64,000 nucleotides of DNA from Candidatus Thiodiazotropha sp. (ex Monitilora ramsayi) (GCA_025655575.1 JAHXIP010000016.1:1-64000); one strand, 5' to 3'; counted from the stretch's first letter, positions 16,883-26,920 are shown. Numbers and translations are program-made. Notes: generated by a model not told the origin, from the sequence alone.

Positions 16883-17365
16883 CTACTTGCTCCCACTCGT
16901 GAGAAAGGCCTCTAAGTCTTCCAATGTCACCGGACCCACCTGGCGGGCAGCCAGCTCACCCTCGGGATTGATCAGGTAAGAGGTCGGCAATCCAGGCACC
17001 CGCCCCAGCTCAGTGCTGGCCGCCGGCTTCATCATCAGGATAGGATAGCTGAGAAACTGGTCATCGACGAAGGCCTGTAAGCGTTCCTTTTTAATCCGCT
17101 CCATGGCCACCCCGAGTACGATCGCATCCTTGTCTTTGTGATTGGCGTGGAACACCTCAAGCTCGGGGAGCTCTTCGCGGCAGGGGGGGCACCAGGTGGC
17201 CCAATAGTTAACCAGCACCCATTTCCCCCGATAATCGGACAACTTATAGGTCTTGCCATCCAGCCCCTCCAACTCAAAATCCACCGGTTCGGCCAATAGG
17301 GATAAAGGCAAGAGTGTACATAGTATGAGAAGAAAAGCATGGCGGATACGGGATCTCACTGGCAT
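16883..17365 (-). CDS. TlpA/ResA-family thiol-disulfide oxidoreductase
   Basis: Start at ATG 17365 (GGAG with a 6-base spacer) gives 160 residues; an in-frame GTG at 17389 lacks a ribosome-binding site. After the signal peptide (MPVRSRIRHAFLLILCTLLP) comes an AhpC/TSA-redoxin fold with YWATWCPPCREELPELE and the cis-Pro loop GLPTSYLINPEG. The WCPPC site is typical of TlpA/ResA/CcmG proteins, which deliver reductant to periplasmic apo-proteins such as cytochromes c or copper chaperones. It is the first gene of the operon running leftwards to acyP. Confidence 0.88.
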   Translation of the reverse strand: MPVRSRIRHAFLLILCTLLPLSLLAEPVDFELEGLDGKTYKLSDYRGKWVLVNYWATWCPPCREELPELEVFHANHKDKDAIVLGVAMERIKKERLQAFVDDQFLSYPILMMKPAASTELGRVPGLPTSYLINPEGELAARQVGPVTLEDLEAFLTSGSK

Positions 17366-17572
17366 GAATAGCTCCGAATTATTGGACACACCGAAAGTCA
17401 GCCCACGAAGTGAGCAGTGACTGAACGTTGATTCTGACCACCATTTTCAGGCTTAATTCCTTACAGTGCAATTCAGGGAAACCTTAACAAGGAGGCCGGG
17501 GTAGATGGATTCCGCAGAGTCCAATGCTATAGTTGGTTGATTGGCGGTCCGCAGGAAACCTACCCCTTTAGC

Positions 17573-19207
17573 ATGTTTGATATTTTCACCCACCGCAACC
17601 AGGCTGCAAAACAAACGATATTTTTTGTACCTGAGCCCGATCCTTTCGAAAATCCATTAGTGGAAATCGATCCTGGTCAGTTACGGCAATGGGCTACCGC
17701 GCTACCTTTCGCCAATCCGGAGCAGCTTTCAGAGGCGATGATAACCAGCCTCGGCCGCTTAAACCGCTTTCCAGGCCAGGTAAAAAGGCGCGACGAGCTG
17801 GTAGAGATTTATCACACGCCTGCCCTACGAATCGCCCATGGAACCGGCGCTCGAAAGAATACGATACCAAAAGAGCTGTTGCGCAGGGTCATGTTGGAGA
17901 TGGCCTACGCCTACAGCCAAATCGCCAACGACTGCCTGCGCACCAAGGCAAGCCGCAAGAATCTCGATCGACTGGCAAAAGCCATCTACTACAGCATCAA
18001 GTTTTACCTGCTGGAGTACCTCTATGCCTGTGAATCATTCGATTGCCGGGCTGGACACACCTATCGTGAGATCACCCGATTACGAACCTATGCCGAAGAA
18101 CAGAAGGTCCACCAAATAGAGATAGACGATAGTGACAACAGTCAAGAGCCGGGACAGGCAACCATCGCACACCAGTTCAACCGCTTCCTGCTCTTGAGGC
18201 TACTCGACCCTTGTCACCTGCAGGAGGGCGAACCCAGGATCTGCTACGAGTACCTCAACACAGTGGCATCGCATGCAGCGGTGCAGACGCCGACACAGGA
18301 AACAGAACAGTCCGGACACTATGTGATCGACCGGCTCGGCGAGGTACAACCTCACCTCTACGAGCCTGAGGGACTGGAAAACCTCAGCCAACCCCGCTTC
18401 GCACTTTTCAACCTGAATCCCGTCAGCCTGCAGATACATCAACTTTTACGTGGATTGGAGCGTTCGGTAGATCATAAGCCGCCGGCTATGACCAGCCTGA
18501 CCACACAAGAGACGACCAACCTACTGGCCCGTATGCTTAAGTCCTGGCATATTCGCCCAAAACGTGACAGTGAACGACATTCGACTTCTGGTCACGTTGA
18601 GCTGTGGACCGGACTCCATCACATTCACCAGCATCTTGCCCGACCAGACAGGGAAATGGCGTCAGAGAATGAGGAAATCACCATGACCTCGGCCCAAAGC
18701 TTGTCGACGGTCATGCAGAGTTCCGACAAACCCCAGCTGCTGGCCCGCCGTTTCAATCAGAGCCGTTCAGGCGTTGCCCTGCACCTGCCCCTCTCTGCCT
18801 GTGAAAGAGAGCTTATCGGTGAGTTGGTACTGATCAGCCTGCACGGATCCAATGATCCCAGTGAATGGAAGATCGGGATCGTCAAACGGGCACTGAACCG
18901 TGAAGAGGGTGTACTTGAAATCGGCGTTCAGTTCCTGACCGGTAACATCATGCCAATTACCCTGCAGCCGGTTAAGAAACAGTCGGATGAAGAATCGGAT
19001 GAAGGAAACGAAGAAATTCCCAACTACCCCGGACTCTATATTGACCAGGGCCATTCCCATCGCAGTTCGCTGATCGTACCCAAAAGATTCTTCATCATCG
19101 GTCAGGAGTATCGGGTGGAGGAGATGATCCCCGCACCGGATATTACCCCCCTGCAACTGTTGGAGAACACAGCAATGTTTGAGCGATATCGGGTTAAGAG
19201 CTGTTGA
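17573..19207 (+). CDS. Large protein with a C-terminal PilZ-like domain, possible c-di-GMP effector
   Basis: From ATG 17573 the protein has 544 residues; a TTG at 17537 would add 12. Residues about 1-320 are mostly helical with no family I can name. From about residue 320 there are PilZ-like features: RDSER at 331-335 matches the RxxxR loop and is followed by HVELWTGLHHIHQHL, while NQSRSG at 395-400 matches (D/N)xSxxG. IGELVLISL, WKIGIVKRA and EIGVQFLTG look like the PilZ barrel strands. About 60 residues, partly acidic and Ser-rich, separate the two ligand motifs, which is longer than in simple PilZ proteins. Cyclic di-GMP binding is therefore plausible but unproven. The gene stands alone, divergent from the tlpA operon and convergent with yihY. 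Confidence 0.6.
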   Translation: MFDIFTHRNQAAKQTIFFVPEPDPFENPLVEIDPGQLRQWATALPFANPEQLSEAMITSLGRLNRFPGQVKRRDELVEIYHTPALRIAHGTGARKNTIPKELLRRVMLEMAYAYSQIANDCLRTKASRKNLDRLAKAIYYSIKFYLLEYLYACESFDCRAGHTYREITRLRTYAEEQKVHQIEIDDSDNSQEPGQATIAHQFNRFLLLRLLDPCHLQEGEPRICYEYLNTVASHAAVQTPTQETEQSGHYVIDRLGEVQPHLYEPEGLENLSQPRFALFNLNPVSLQIHQLLRGLERSVDHKPPAMTSLTTQETTNLLARMLKSWHIRPKRDSERHSTSGHVELWTGLHHIHQHLARPDREMASENEEITMTSAQSLSTVMQSSDKPQLLARRFNQSRSGVALHLPLSACERELIGELVLISLHGSNDPSEWKIGIVKRALNREEGVLEIGVQFLTGNIMPITLQPVKKQSDEESDEGNEEIPNYPGLYIDQGHSHRSSLIVPKRFFIIGQEYRVEEMIPAPDITPLQLLENTAMFERYRVKSC

Positions 19208-19231
19208 TTAACCATTCCCAATAGCGCCGCT

Positions 19232-20473
19232 TCACTCCTTCTGAATCAGTACTGCCAATGGTTGGTCCATCGTCGTTTCAAGCTCCGTTTCCACACGGCC
19301 AATCAATGCCTGCAGAGCCTCAGATTCACCAGCCAGCGTATGACTCTCGGGCAGCACATAGTGCGCAGAGTGGTAGAGCGTTGAGAGGGTGACTTCATTC
19401 AGATCCCTAGCAAGCACCCACCCGCCATCATCCGTTCTCAATACTAGACGTATCCCCCGCATACTCTGCAGCGCTTTATCAACCTGTTCATCGGTGGCCG
19501 TATCGATCTGTTTCACCAGTTCACGCTCTGTCAGTGTTTCACCCAGACGTTGCGCCTTGCGCAAGCACGTCAGCAAACGAATCGACAGCATGAACTCCCC
19601 GCCCCGCTGCTCCAAAGCCTCACTCCAGTCCTCCCGGTAGATGCTCAGACAGTAGACAAATTCAGCACCCAGCAGGGTCACAAACCAAGAGAGATAGATC
19701 CAAATCAGAAAAATCGGCACGGCGGCCAGTGCCCCATAGATCGTCTCGTAGGTAGGAAATGCAGTCACATAGAGGGCAAAGCCACGTTTGGCCACCTCAA
19801 ACAGGAGCGCCGCCAGCACACCGCCAACCACGGCATTTTTCAGGGGCACACGACGATTGGGTACCAGTGCATAGAGCAGGGTAAATGCAGAGGCTGAGAT
19901 CATCACTGGCATCAGGCTGAGCAAACGCGTGCGCAGTAATACTACTGTCTCTCCATCGCTAAAGAGAGGGATCGAGACCAGATAGGAAGTCACACCGACA
20001 CTGAAAGCAATCAGGATCGGCCCGAGAGAGAGAATGGCCCAGTAGACAGTGAACTTGGCAACCAGCGTGCGCTTGCGCCGCACATGCCAAATAGCGTTGA
20101 ATGCCTTGTCGATATTACTCATTAATAACAAAGCAACCAGAATCAGAACAGCAAAACCCACCCCGGTCAGCTTTCCGGCCTTTTGACTGAAATCGCGTAG
20201 ATGCTCCTGCACGGCTTCACCCGCAGCGGGTACAAAATTCTGGAAGAGGAAGTTTTCCACCTGCTCCGAGAGGCGATCAGAGGCTGGAAAAACGGAGAAC
20301 AGCGCTAACATCACCGTCATCAGCGGCACCAGCGAAAGCAAGGTGGTATAGGTCAGCGCAGCCACGTGCTGCATACCCCCATCCAACGAAAAGTGGTGCA
20401 TCATCAAGCGAAAAAAAGGTCCGACATGCCGCAATGGGGAGCGGCTGATGGGATGTTCGGACAATGGATTCAT
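19232..20473 (-). CDS. YihY/BrkB family inner membrane protein with C-terminal winged-helix-like extension
   Basis: The 413-residue protein has six predicted membrane helices in the first 285 residues, with family-typical GGMQHVAALTYTTLLSLVPLMTVMLALF, ALLLMSNIDKAFNAIWHV and APIFLIWIYLSWFVTLLGAEF-like blocks. The C-terminal 120 residues are soluble (RLLTCLRKAQRLGETLTERELVKQID, then RTDDGGWVLARDLNEVTL) and resemble a winged-helix fold seen in longer BrkB-family members. The family was once called ribonuclease BN in error; no enzymatic role is established. A start at ATG 20473 fits. Confidence 0.88.
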   Translation of the reverse strand: MNPLSEHPISRSPLRHVGPFFRLMMHHFSLDGGMQHVAALTYTTLLSLVPLMTVMLALFSVFPASDRLSEQVENFLFQNFVPAAGEAVQEHLRDFSQKAGKLTGVGFAVLILVALLLMSNIDKAFNAIWHVRRKRTLVAKFTVYWAILSLGPILIAFSVGVTSYLVSIPLFSDGETVVLLRTRLLSLMPVMISASAFTLLYALVPNRRVPLKNAVVGGVLAALLFEVAKRGFALYVTAFPTYETIYGALAAVPIFLIWIYLSWFVTLLGAEFVYCLSIYREDWSEALEQRGGEFMLSIRLLTCLRKAQRLGETLTERELVKQIDTATDEQVDKALQSMRGIRLVLRTDDGGWVLARDLNEVTLSTLYHSAHYVLPESHTLAGESEALQALIGRVETELETTMDQPLAVLIQKE

Positions 20474-20490
20474 ATCTGATAATTCCCTTT

Positions 20491-20506
20491 GGGCCTGTTA
20501 ACGCTA
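20491..20506. repeat. Partial copy of the inverted-repeat arm found at 54993-55049
   Basis: The 16 bases GGGCCTGTTAACGCTA differ at one position from the arm GGGCCTGTTAACACTA at 54995-55010. Only one arm is present, 17 bp upstream of the yihY start codon. It may be a decayed copy of the same element. Confidence 0.4.
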
Positions 20507-20630
20507 CCCCGTATAAAGGGAATATAACGCAAAGCCCACAAAGAAACGCGAATCGAGTGAAGCGAGACAGCTATCTGGAGCGATGGAGTCGGGATGGTTA
20601 CAATGTCGAAAACCCCTTTGGAGATCCCCC

Positions 20631-21582
<952 letters not shown>

Positions 21583-21593
21583 ATCGAATCCTC

Positions 21594-22274
21594 ATGCCTC
21601 AGCAATTACCCCTTGGTATCGGCATTCGACCCAGTGTTGATTTCAGCAGTTTCATCGCCGGTCGCAATGGCGAGGCGCTCTCGCATCTGCGAAGTACGCT
21701 TGACCCTTTCCTCTATCTTTGGGGGGACTCGGGAGTCGGCAAGAGCCATCTGTTGCAGGCGGCCTGCGGACTTGCGCAGGCAGAGGGCCGGCAACCGGCC
21801 TATCTGCCGCTGAAATCGGAACAGGAAATCGACCCCGCCATGCTGGACGGCCTGGAAGGCTTTGGGTTGGTCTGCCTGGATGATCTGGAGCGAATCACAG
21901 GACACAAGGATTGGGAGCAGGCGATCTTTAACCTATTCAACCTGCTGCGTGAAACTGGCGCACAGCTCGTGGTGACAGCTGACTGCCCTCCGGCCAGTCT
22001 GCCCGTTGCACTGCCTGATCTGGCTTCCAGACTCACCTGGGGGCCCTGCTACCATTTGTTCCCGCTGGATGACGATGAGCGGCTCGAGTTACTGCTGGCC
22101 AGCGCAGAGCGCCGGGGTATGAGCATGAGTGTGGAGACCGCCAGTTTTCTGCTACAGCGCACCCCCCGAGACATCCATTTTCTGACGCTATTGATGGACC
22201 GCCTCGACAGCGCTTCAATGGCGGCACAACGCCGCCTGACCATACCTTTTGTACGTGAAACCCTCAATCTGTAG
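21594..22274 (+). CDS. hda: DnaA regulatory inactivator Hda
   Basis: The 226-residue AAA+ protein has the N-terminal clamp-binding motif QLPLGI (residues 4-9), a Walker A GDSGVGKSHLLQ, Walker B LVCLDDLE, and sensor and arginine-finger segments (LASRLTWG, RTPRDIHFLTLLMDRLD). Hda, tethered to the DNA-bound beta clamp, stimulates ATP hydrolysis by DnaA after initiation and prevents re-initiation. The 11-bp gap from wrbA is compatible with co-transcription. Confidence 0.93.
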   Translation: MPQQLPLGIGIRPSVDFSSFIAGRNGEALSHLRSTLDPFLYLWGDSGVGKSHLLQAACGLAQAEGRQPAYLPLKSEQEIDPAMLDGLEGFGLVCLDDLERITGHKDWEQAIFNLFNLLRETGAQLVVTADCPPASLPVALPDLASRLTWGPCYHLFPLDDDERLELLLASAERRGMSMSVETASFLLQRTPRDIHFLTLLMDRLDSASMAAQRRLTIPFVRETLNL

Positions 22275-22353
22275 CAGACTATAATCAACCCATTGACAAC
22301 CACTTACACGCCTAATCTGGCTTATTTTAACGGCGTGATCGACAGGTAGACTC

Positions 22354-22674
22354 ATGAGCACAACCCAACAGACCATTCAGCAGAAACTACAAACCACTTT
22401 CTCCCCCATCCACCTTGAGGTGATCAACGAAAGCCATATGCACAATGTCCCGGAAGGGTCTGAATCCCACTTCAAGGTGGTTCTGGTCAGTGAGGCCTTT
22501 GTCGGTGAGAAACTGATCGCTCGTCACCGGCAGGTCAATCAGGCACTCAAAGAGGAACTGGATGGCGGGATCCATGCCCTGGCGCTGCACACCATGACAC
22601 CGGATGATTGGTTCAACAAGGGCGGTACGGTTACTGACTCCCCACCCTGTCTGGGAGGTTCCAAGCAGGGTTGA
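22354..22674 (+). CDS. bolA: BolA family protein
   Basis: The 106-residue protein has the full BolA domain: NESHMHNVPEGSESHFKVVLVS, GEKLIARHRQVNQALKEEL and GIHALALHTMTPDDW. BolA proteins bind [2Fe-2S] clusters together with glutaredoxins and also act as regulators of cell shape and stress response in E. coli. The 3' end overlaps the glutaredoxin-like gene, so the two are translationally coupled. A spacer of 79 bp from hda may carry its own promoter. Confidence 0.93.
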   Translation: MSTTQQTIQQKLQTTFSPIHLEVINESHMHNVPEGSESHFKVVLVSEAFVGEKLIARHRQVNQALKEELDGGIHALALHTMTPDDWFNKGGTVTDSPPCLGGSKQG

Positions 22675-23018
22675 CGGGGCAGGTGTTCAACTGGCTGCGA
22701 GGTCTGTTTCGTCCTCTGCATCGCTCTTCCCAGCATCAGCAGCAGGTCGATGCAGAGACACAACATCTGGCGCTCTACCATCTCCCGCTCTGTAGCTACT
22801 GCCTATACGTACGCCGAACAATCTGGCGACTAAACCTCAACATCGAACAACGCAACATTCTGGAAGGTCAGTGGGGCAACGAGCTACGAAGTGAAGGCGG
22901 AAAGACCCAGACACCCTGCCTACAGATTCGTCACCCTGACAGAACCGAGTGGATGTATGAGTCTGCCGAGATCACCCAATACCTGAAACAACGTTTCGGC
23001 GCTAACAGCAAAATTTGA
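22671..23018 (+). CDS. Glutaredoxin-like / GST N-terminal domain protein (CSYC)
   Basis: The frame begins with TTG 22671, overlapping the bolA stop as TTGA with GGAG 13 bases upstream; GTG 22683 is an alternative start. The 115-residue product has an N-terminal amphipathic extension (about 35 residues), then the glutaredoxin fold with active site PLCSYCLYVRRTI and cis-Pro loop TQTPCLQI, and ends WMYESAEITQYLKQRF. It is dithiol (CxxC), not the monothiol CGFS type normally partnering BolA. Coupling to bolA nevertheless suggests a thiol-redox or Fe-S role. Confidence 0.75.
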   Translation: MTGQVFNWLRGLFRPLHRSSQHQQQVDAETQHLALYHLPLCSYCLYVRRTIWRLNLNIEQRNILEGQWGNELRSEGGKTQTPCLQIRHPDRTEWMYESAEITQYLKQRFGANSKI

Positions 23019-23036
23019 CACGTAATCGTTAGCCGG

Positions 23037-24389
23037 TTACTGCTCTCGCTTGAAATACTCCCGGGTCAGGGTGAATACCACAGGGCTTAACAACAACAGC
23101 GCCACCAGGTTGGGAATCGCCATCAAGGCGTTGAGTGTATCCGCGATCAGCCAGACGAATTTGAGATAATCCTGGGCCATAGCACCGACGGGGATCATAA
23201 GCACCCAGAGTACGCGAAAGGGTGTGATCGACTTGATACCGAAAAGATACTCCACACAGCGCTCACCATAAACACTCCAGCCCAGGATGGTGGTAAAGGC
23301 AAAAATGGCCAGTCCCAGGGAGACCACATAGCTACCCACACCAGGCAGCGCCCGCTCGAAGGCCATGGAGGAGAGTGCAGCCCCGGTCTCGCCAGTGGTC
23401 CAGGCTCCGGTGACCACAATTGCCAGACCGGTAATGGAACAGACAATGAGGGTATCGATAAAGGTACCCAACATGGCCACGCTACCCTGGCGCACCGGGT
23501 TGTCAGTGGCGGCCGAGGCGTGGGCGATGGGTGCGCTGCCCAGCCCCGCTTCGTTGGAGAAGATGCCCCGGGCCACACCGAAACGGATTGCCGCCCAGAC
23601 CGCCGCACCTGCAAAACCACCCGTAGCCGCTGTCGGCGTAAAAGCCTCCTGCACGATCTGGACAACAGCTCCCGGAATGGCCCCCGCATTCAGTACCAGC
23701 ACAACCAGTCCACAAAGCAGATAGGCAATCGCCATCAACGGCACCAGTTTACCGGCCACTTCGGCAATTCGCCGAATACCTCCAATCAGCACCAGGGCCG
23801 CCAGAACGGCCATCACGACACCGGTAACAACCGGTGCGATCTCCAGTCCAGCATTTTCCGACAGGGCGTGCGCTACTGAATTGGCCTGTACGGTGTTGCC
23901 AATACCAAAACCCGCCAGTGCACCGAAAATAGCGAAGAGGGTGCCAAGCCAGGCCCACTTGGCGCCCAGGCCATTCTTGATGTAGTACATGGGACCACCC
24001 ACATGGTTGCCCCGCTCATCCACCTCACGATATTTCACAGCGAGGACCGCCTCGGCATATTTAGTCGCCATGCCGACCAACGCCGTACACCACATCCAGA
24101 ACAGCGCACCGGGTCCACCCATGGCAATGGCGGTGGCCACACCGGCAATATTGCCCGTGCCGATAGTCGCAGAGAGGGAGGTCATGAGAGCATTGAAGGG
24201 GCTGATCTCGCCTGCGCCCTGCTCTTCGCGGCCACGCCACAGCATACGGAAGCCATAACCCAGCCGGGCCAGGGGCATCAATTTCAGCCCGATCATAAGG
24301 AATAGGCCGGTGCCGAGTATCAACACCAGCATGAGTGGCCCCCAGACAATGCCGTTCAGGCCTGAAATCAGATTGGTAACGGTCTCCAC
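23037..24389 (-). CDS. Alanine/glycine:cation symporter (AGCS family)
   Basis: The 450-residue, about 11-helix protein starts with GTG 24389, preceded by GGGGGAG 8 bases upstream. Family-typical blocks include SLSATIGTGNIAGVATAIAMGGPGA (substrate/Na+ site), MWCTALVGMATKYAEAVLAVKYR, ARGIFSNEAGLGSAPIAHA and GWSVYGERCVEYLFG. AGCS proteins import alanine or glycine with Na+ or H+. It converges with the glutaredoxin gene. I looked for a glycine riboswitch upstream and did not find one. Confidence 0.92.
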   Translation of the reverse strand: METVTNLISGLNGIVWGPLMLVLILGTGLFLMIGLKLMPLARLGYGFRMLWRGREEQGAGEISPFNALMTSLSATIGTGNIAGVATAIAMGGPGALFWMWCTALVGMATKYAEAVLAVKYREVDERGNHVGGPMYYIKNGLGAKWAWLGTLFAIFGALAGFGIGNTVQANSVAHALSENAGLEIAPVVTGVVMAVLAALVLIGGIRRIAEVAGKLVPLMAIAYLLCGLVVLVLNAGAIPGAVVQIVQEAFTPTAATGGFAGAAVWAAIRFGVARGIFSNEAGLGSAPIAHASAATDNPVRQGSVAMLGTFIDTLIVCSITGLAIVVTGAWTTGETGAALSSMAFERALPGVGSYVVSLGLAIFAFTTILGWSVYGERCVEYLFGIKSITPFRVLWVLMIPVGAMAQDYLKFVWLIADTLNALMAIPNLVALLLLSPVVFTLTREYFKREQ

Positions 24390-24649
24390 TCCAGTCTCCC
24401 CCTATTTTGTTTTATTCTTTCTCGGCCCTACCCGTGGCGTGCAGGAGGGGCCATCGAGTCACACTATACACAACTCATCTCAGCGCCAAAACCGAGGCAG
24501 GAGCCACGTCTTTCCTGCAGTATTCTCTACTCAGCCTGTCACATTGTGTGCCACCTGCATCTGTTAAGACTCAATTTATCCCTTGAGATCATGTGGCTTG
24601 CCAGCTAATCTCTGAGCATCTGACTCAACCATTGGCCGGGATCGTGACC

Positions 24650-25012
24650 ATGTCAGTCTGTAAAAACCTCAAAGGATATGCCCGACACCATGAACGGGTA
24701 GCAGATTTTTTCTCACTGCTCGCGGTGGCGCTGTTTTTTGGCACCCTCTTGCTGGGTGCGACTTACTACAACCCCATCACTAACTGGATAAAGCAGGATA
24801 TCCTGCTCCATGCCCCGACTCTGATTTTACTGTTGCTGGTTGATATCTTCCTCATTTTCCTTTTCCTGAATGTGGGATCAGCCCGCTTCACCAGCGAAGA
24901 AGAGGGCTGTTTCCAGACCTTTCGGGGCCGTCGTGCCGGTAGCGGTTCCATCGGTATGATGTTCAATAGTTGGCTGCACCATATCGAGCATGTCGGTAAA
25001 AAACACCGTTGA
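24650..25012 (+). CDS. Small membrane protein of unknown function upstream of the TRAP genes
   Basis: From ATG 24650 the product is 120 residues; an upstream in-frame start at 24593 is possible. Two strong hydrophobic helices (about 23-43 and 56-77) flank YYNPITNWIKQDILLHA. The C-terminal soluble part is SARFTSEEEGCFQTFRGRRAGSGSIGMMFNSWLHHIEHVGKKHR. I recognise no family. It is 54 bp ahead of the TatT-like lipoprotein gene and on the same strand, so it may belong to the transporter cluster. Confidence 0.55.
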   Translation: MSVCKNLKGYARHHERVADFFSLLAVALFFGTLLLGATYYNPITNWIKQDILLHAPTLILLLLVDIFLIFLFLNVGSARFTSEEEGCFQTFRGRRAGSGSIGMMFNSWLHHIEHVGKKHR

Positions 25013-25066
25013 ACGATTGATCAACAAAACAGTCACATCTGCCTGAAGCCCCTTGCCAAGCTCACT

Positions 25067-25903
25067 ATGCACCTAAAACAGCTGCTGACGCTCTTACTTG
25101 CCTTCCATATCACTGGCTGTGTCTCCATGGCCACTGACCGATTGGCAGGCAATCTCACAACCGCCATGTTGAACCAGACCGACCCCGAGATTGTTCGCAG
25201 CGGCGCACCCGCCTATCTCCTTTTACTCGATTCTCTGATTGAGGGTGACCCCGAAGAACAGGGGCTCTTGTATGCCGGCGCAAAGCTCTATGGCGCTTAT
25301 GCAGGCGGTTTGGTCACCGATCCTGAGCGTAAAAAGGGACTGACGACGAAAGCACTGGACTATGCTGGCCGAGGCCTCTGCCCGGAAACCCCCGAACTCT
25401 GCCAATCGTTGCATCAGCCCTATGAGACTTTTTCACAAGTCCTCAGGGAGGCGGATGAGGATGAGATAGAAGGCATCTATCTCTACGCCACCAGCTGGGC
25501 AGGCTGGATTCAGGCCCACTCGGACGACTGGAATGCCATTGCCGACCTACCAAAAGCGAAGGAGATGCTCTACTGGGTGGTTGAGCAGGATCCCGCTTAC
25601 GACAATGGCAGGGCTCAGCTCTATCTCGGTGTCATCGACAGCCAGGTGCCACCTTCTCTGGGCGGCAAGCCGGAGATAGGACGCAGTCATTTCGAGTCAG
25701 CTATCGCTTATTCAAATGGCCGTGATCTGATGGCAAAAGTAGAATATGCCCGCCACTACGCCCGACTGGTATTCAACCAGTCACTGCATGACCGGCTGCT
25801 CAACGAGGTCGTGCAGGCAGATCCGGTTTCCCCCGGTCTTACCCTGAGCAACACCATGGCTCAGCAACAGGCGACTCAACTGTTGCAGGATGATTATTTC
25901 TAA
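25067..25903 (+). CDS. TatT-like TRAP-associated TPR lipoprotein
   Basis: The 278-residue protein has a lipoprotein signal ending in the lipobox ITGC (Cys about residue 18). The mature part is helical and TPR-like, matching the TAtT family: LTTAMLNQTDPEIVRSGAPAYLLLLDSLI near the N-terminus, then YATSWAGWIQAHSDDWNAIADLPKAKEML and FESAIAYSNGRDLMAKVEYARHYARLV. In Treponema pallidum the homologue TatT (Tp0956) forms a trimer and binds the TRAP periplasmic subunit TatP. The next gene, 12 bp away, encodes the DctP-type binding protein, so the pairing is preserved here. Confidence 0.85.
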   Translation: MHLKQLLTLLLAFHITGCVSMATDRLAGNLTTAMLNQTDPEIVRSGAPAYLLLLDSLIEGDPEEQGLLYAGAKLYGAYAGGLVTDPERKKGLTTKALDYAGRGLCPETPELCQSLHQPYETFSQVLREADEDEIEGIYLYATSWAGWIQAHSDDWNAIADLPKAKEMLYWVVEQDPAYDNGRAQLYLGVIDSQVPPSLGGKPEIGRSHFESAIAYSNGRDLMAKVEYARHYARLVFNQSLHDRLLNEVVQADPVSPGLTLSNTMAQQQATQLLQDDYF

Positions 25904-25915
25904 GGAAAACAAAGT

Positions 25916-26920
25916 ATGCTCCGTTTCACAACGATCCTGGTCCTGCTGGTCTGTACAACTCTACCCGTACACGCTGCCACCACCCTGAAAATCGCCACCG
26001 TCGCACCGGATGGCACCAGCTGGATGAAACAGATGCGCCAGGCGGCAGGCGAGATAAAGAAAAAGACCGATGGCCGGGTCAAACTGCGTTTCTATCCCGG
26101 CGGTGTCATGGGCAATGACAACAGTGTCTTGCGTAAGATCCGGGTCGGACAGCTGCATGGCGGCGCACTCACCGGTGGCGGGCTCACCGCTATCTATTCA
26201 GATGCCCATGTCTATACCCTGCCATTTCAATTCCGCAACCTGCCGGAAGTGGATGCCGTACGGCAAAGCATGGATCAGCAGATTATCGGCGGCCTGCAGC
26301 AAGCGGGATTCATCAGTTTCGGTCTGAGTGAGGGCGGCTTCGCCTATCTCCTCTCCAACTCTCCAGTCATGACCACCGATGACATGCGTGGACTCAAGAT
26401 TTGGATCCCTGAGGGGGATGAGGTCAATGCCCGTATGTTCAATGCCCTCGGTATTTCACCCATCCCGCTACCCGTCACTGATGTCATGACCGGCCTGCAG
26501 ACGGGGCTGATCGATACCATCGCCAGCTCTCCTATCGGGGCCATCGCCCTACAGTGGCACACCCGGGTAAAATATCTCACCCAGGTGCCACTGGCCTATC
26601 TCTACGCCACCCTTGTCATCAAGGAGAAAGCCCTCGCCCGCCTCGATGAGGCCGATCGCCGTATCGTGACAGAGACGCTGCAAGCGACCTTCTCTGAGAT
26701 CAACGACATCAACCGGCGTGACAACCAACAAGCATTGGCGGCCCTGAAGCAACAGGGGATTACATTCACTCAGCCCACGCTGGTGCAACAGCAGGCCTGG
26801 GAGAGCCATGCCAACGGCATCCTTAAAACACTTGCATCCCAAGGGGTATTCAGCAATAAGATGCTCTCTCAGATGCAGGATATAATCAGGACGCAGCGCA
26901 GCAACAAGACAGCGGATTGA
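25916..26920 (+). CDS. TRAP transporter solute-binding protein (DctP/TatP type)
   Basis: The 334-residue protein has a signal peptide (MLRFTTILVLLVCTTLPVHA) and the DctP fold: LKIATVAPDGTSWMKQM, VKLRFYPGGVMGNDNSVLRKIRVGQL, TDDMRGLKIWIPEGDEVNARMFNALGISPIPLPVTDVMTGLQTGLID. The basic residue in the helix near GLKIW usually contacts a carboxylate ligand. It works in the periplasm, handing solute to DctQ/DctM encoded 500 bp downstream. Pairing with the TatT lipoprotein classifies the system as a TPR-associated TRAP (TPAT) transporter, for which hydrophobic ligands have been proposed. Confidence 0.9.
   Translation: MLRFTTILVLLVCTTLPVHAATTLKIATVAPDGTSWMKQMRQAAGEIKKKTDGRVKLRFYPGGVMGNDNSVLRKIRVGQLHGGALTGGGLTAIYSDAHVYTLPFQFRNLPEVDAVRQSMDQQIIGGLQQAGFISFGLSEGGFAYLLSNSPVMTTDDMRGLKIWIPEGDEVNARMFNALGISPIPLPVTDVMTGLQTGLIDTIASSPIGAIALQWHTRVKYLTQVPLAYLYATLVIKEKALARLDEADRRIVTETLQATFSEINDINRRDNQQALAALKQQGITFTQPTLVQQQAWESHANGILKTLASQGVFSNKMLSQMQDIIRTQRSNKTAD

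Noticed and set aside
24390..24560. Possible glycine riboswitch upstream of the AGCS symporter
   Set aside because: The conserved GGAGAG and AAGGGGC-type cores of the glycine aptamer are not present on the minus strand.
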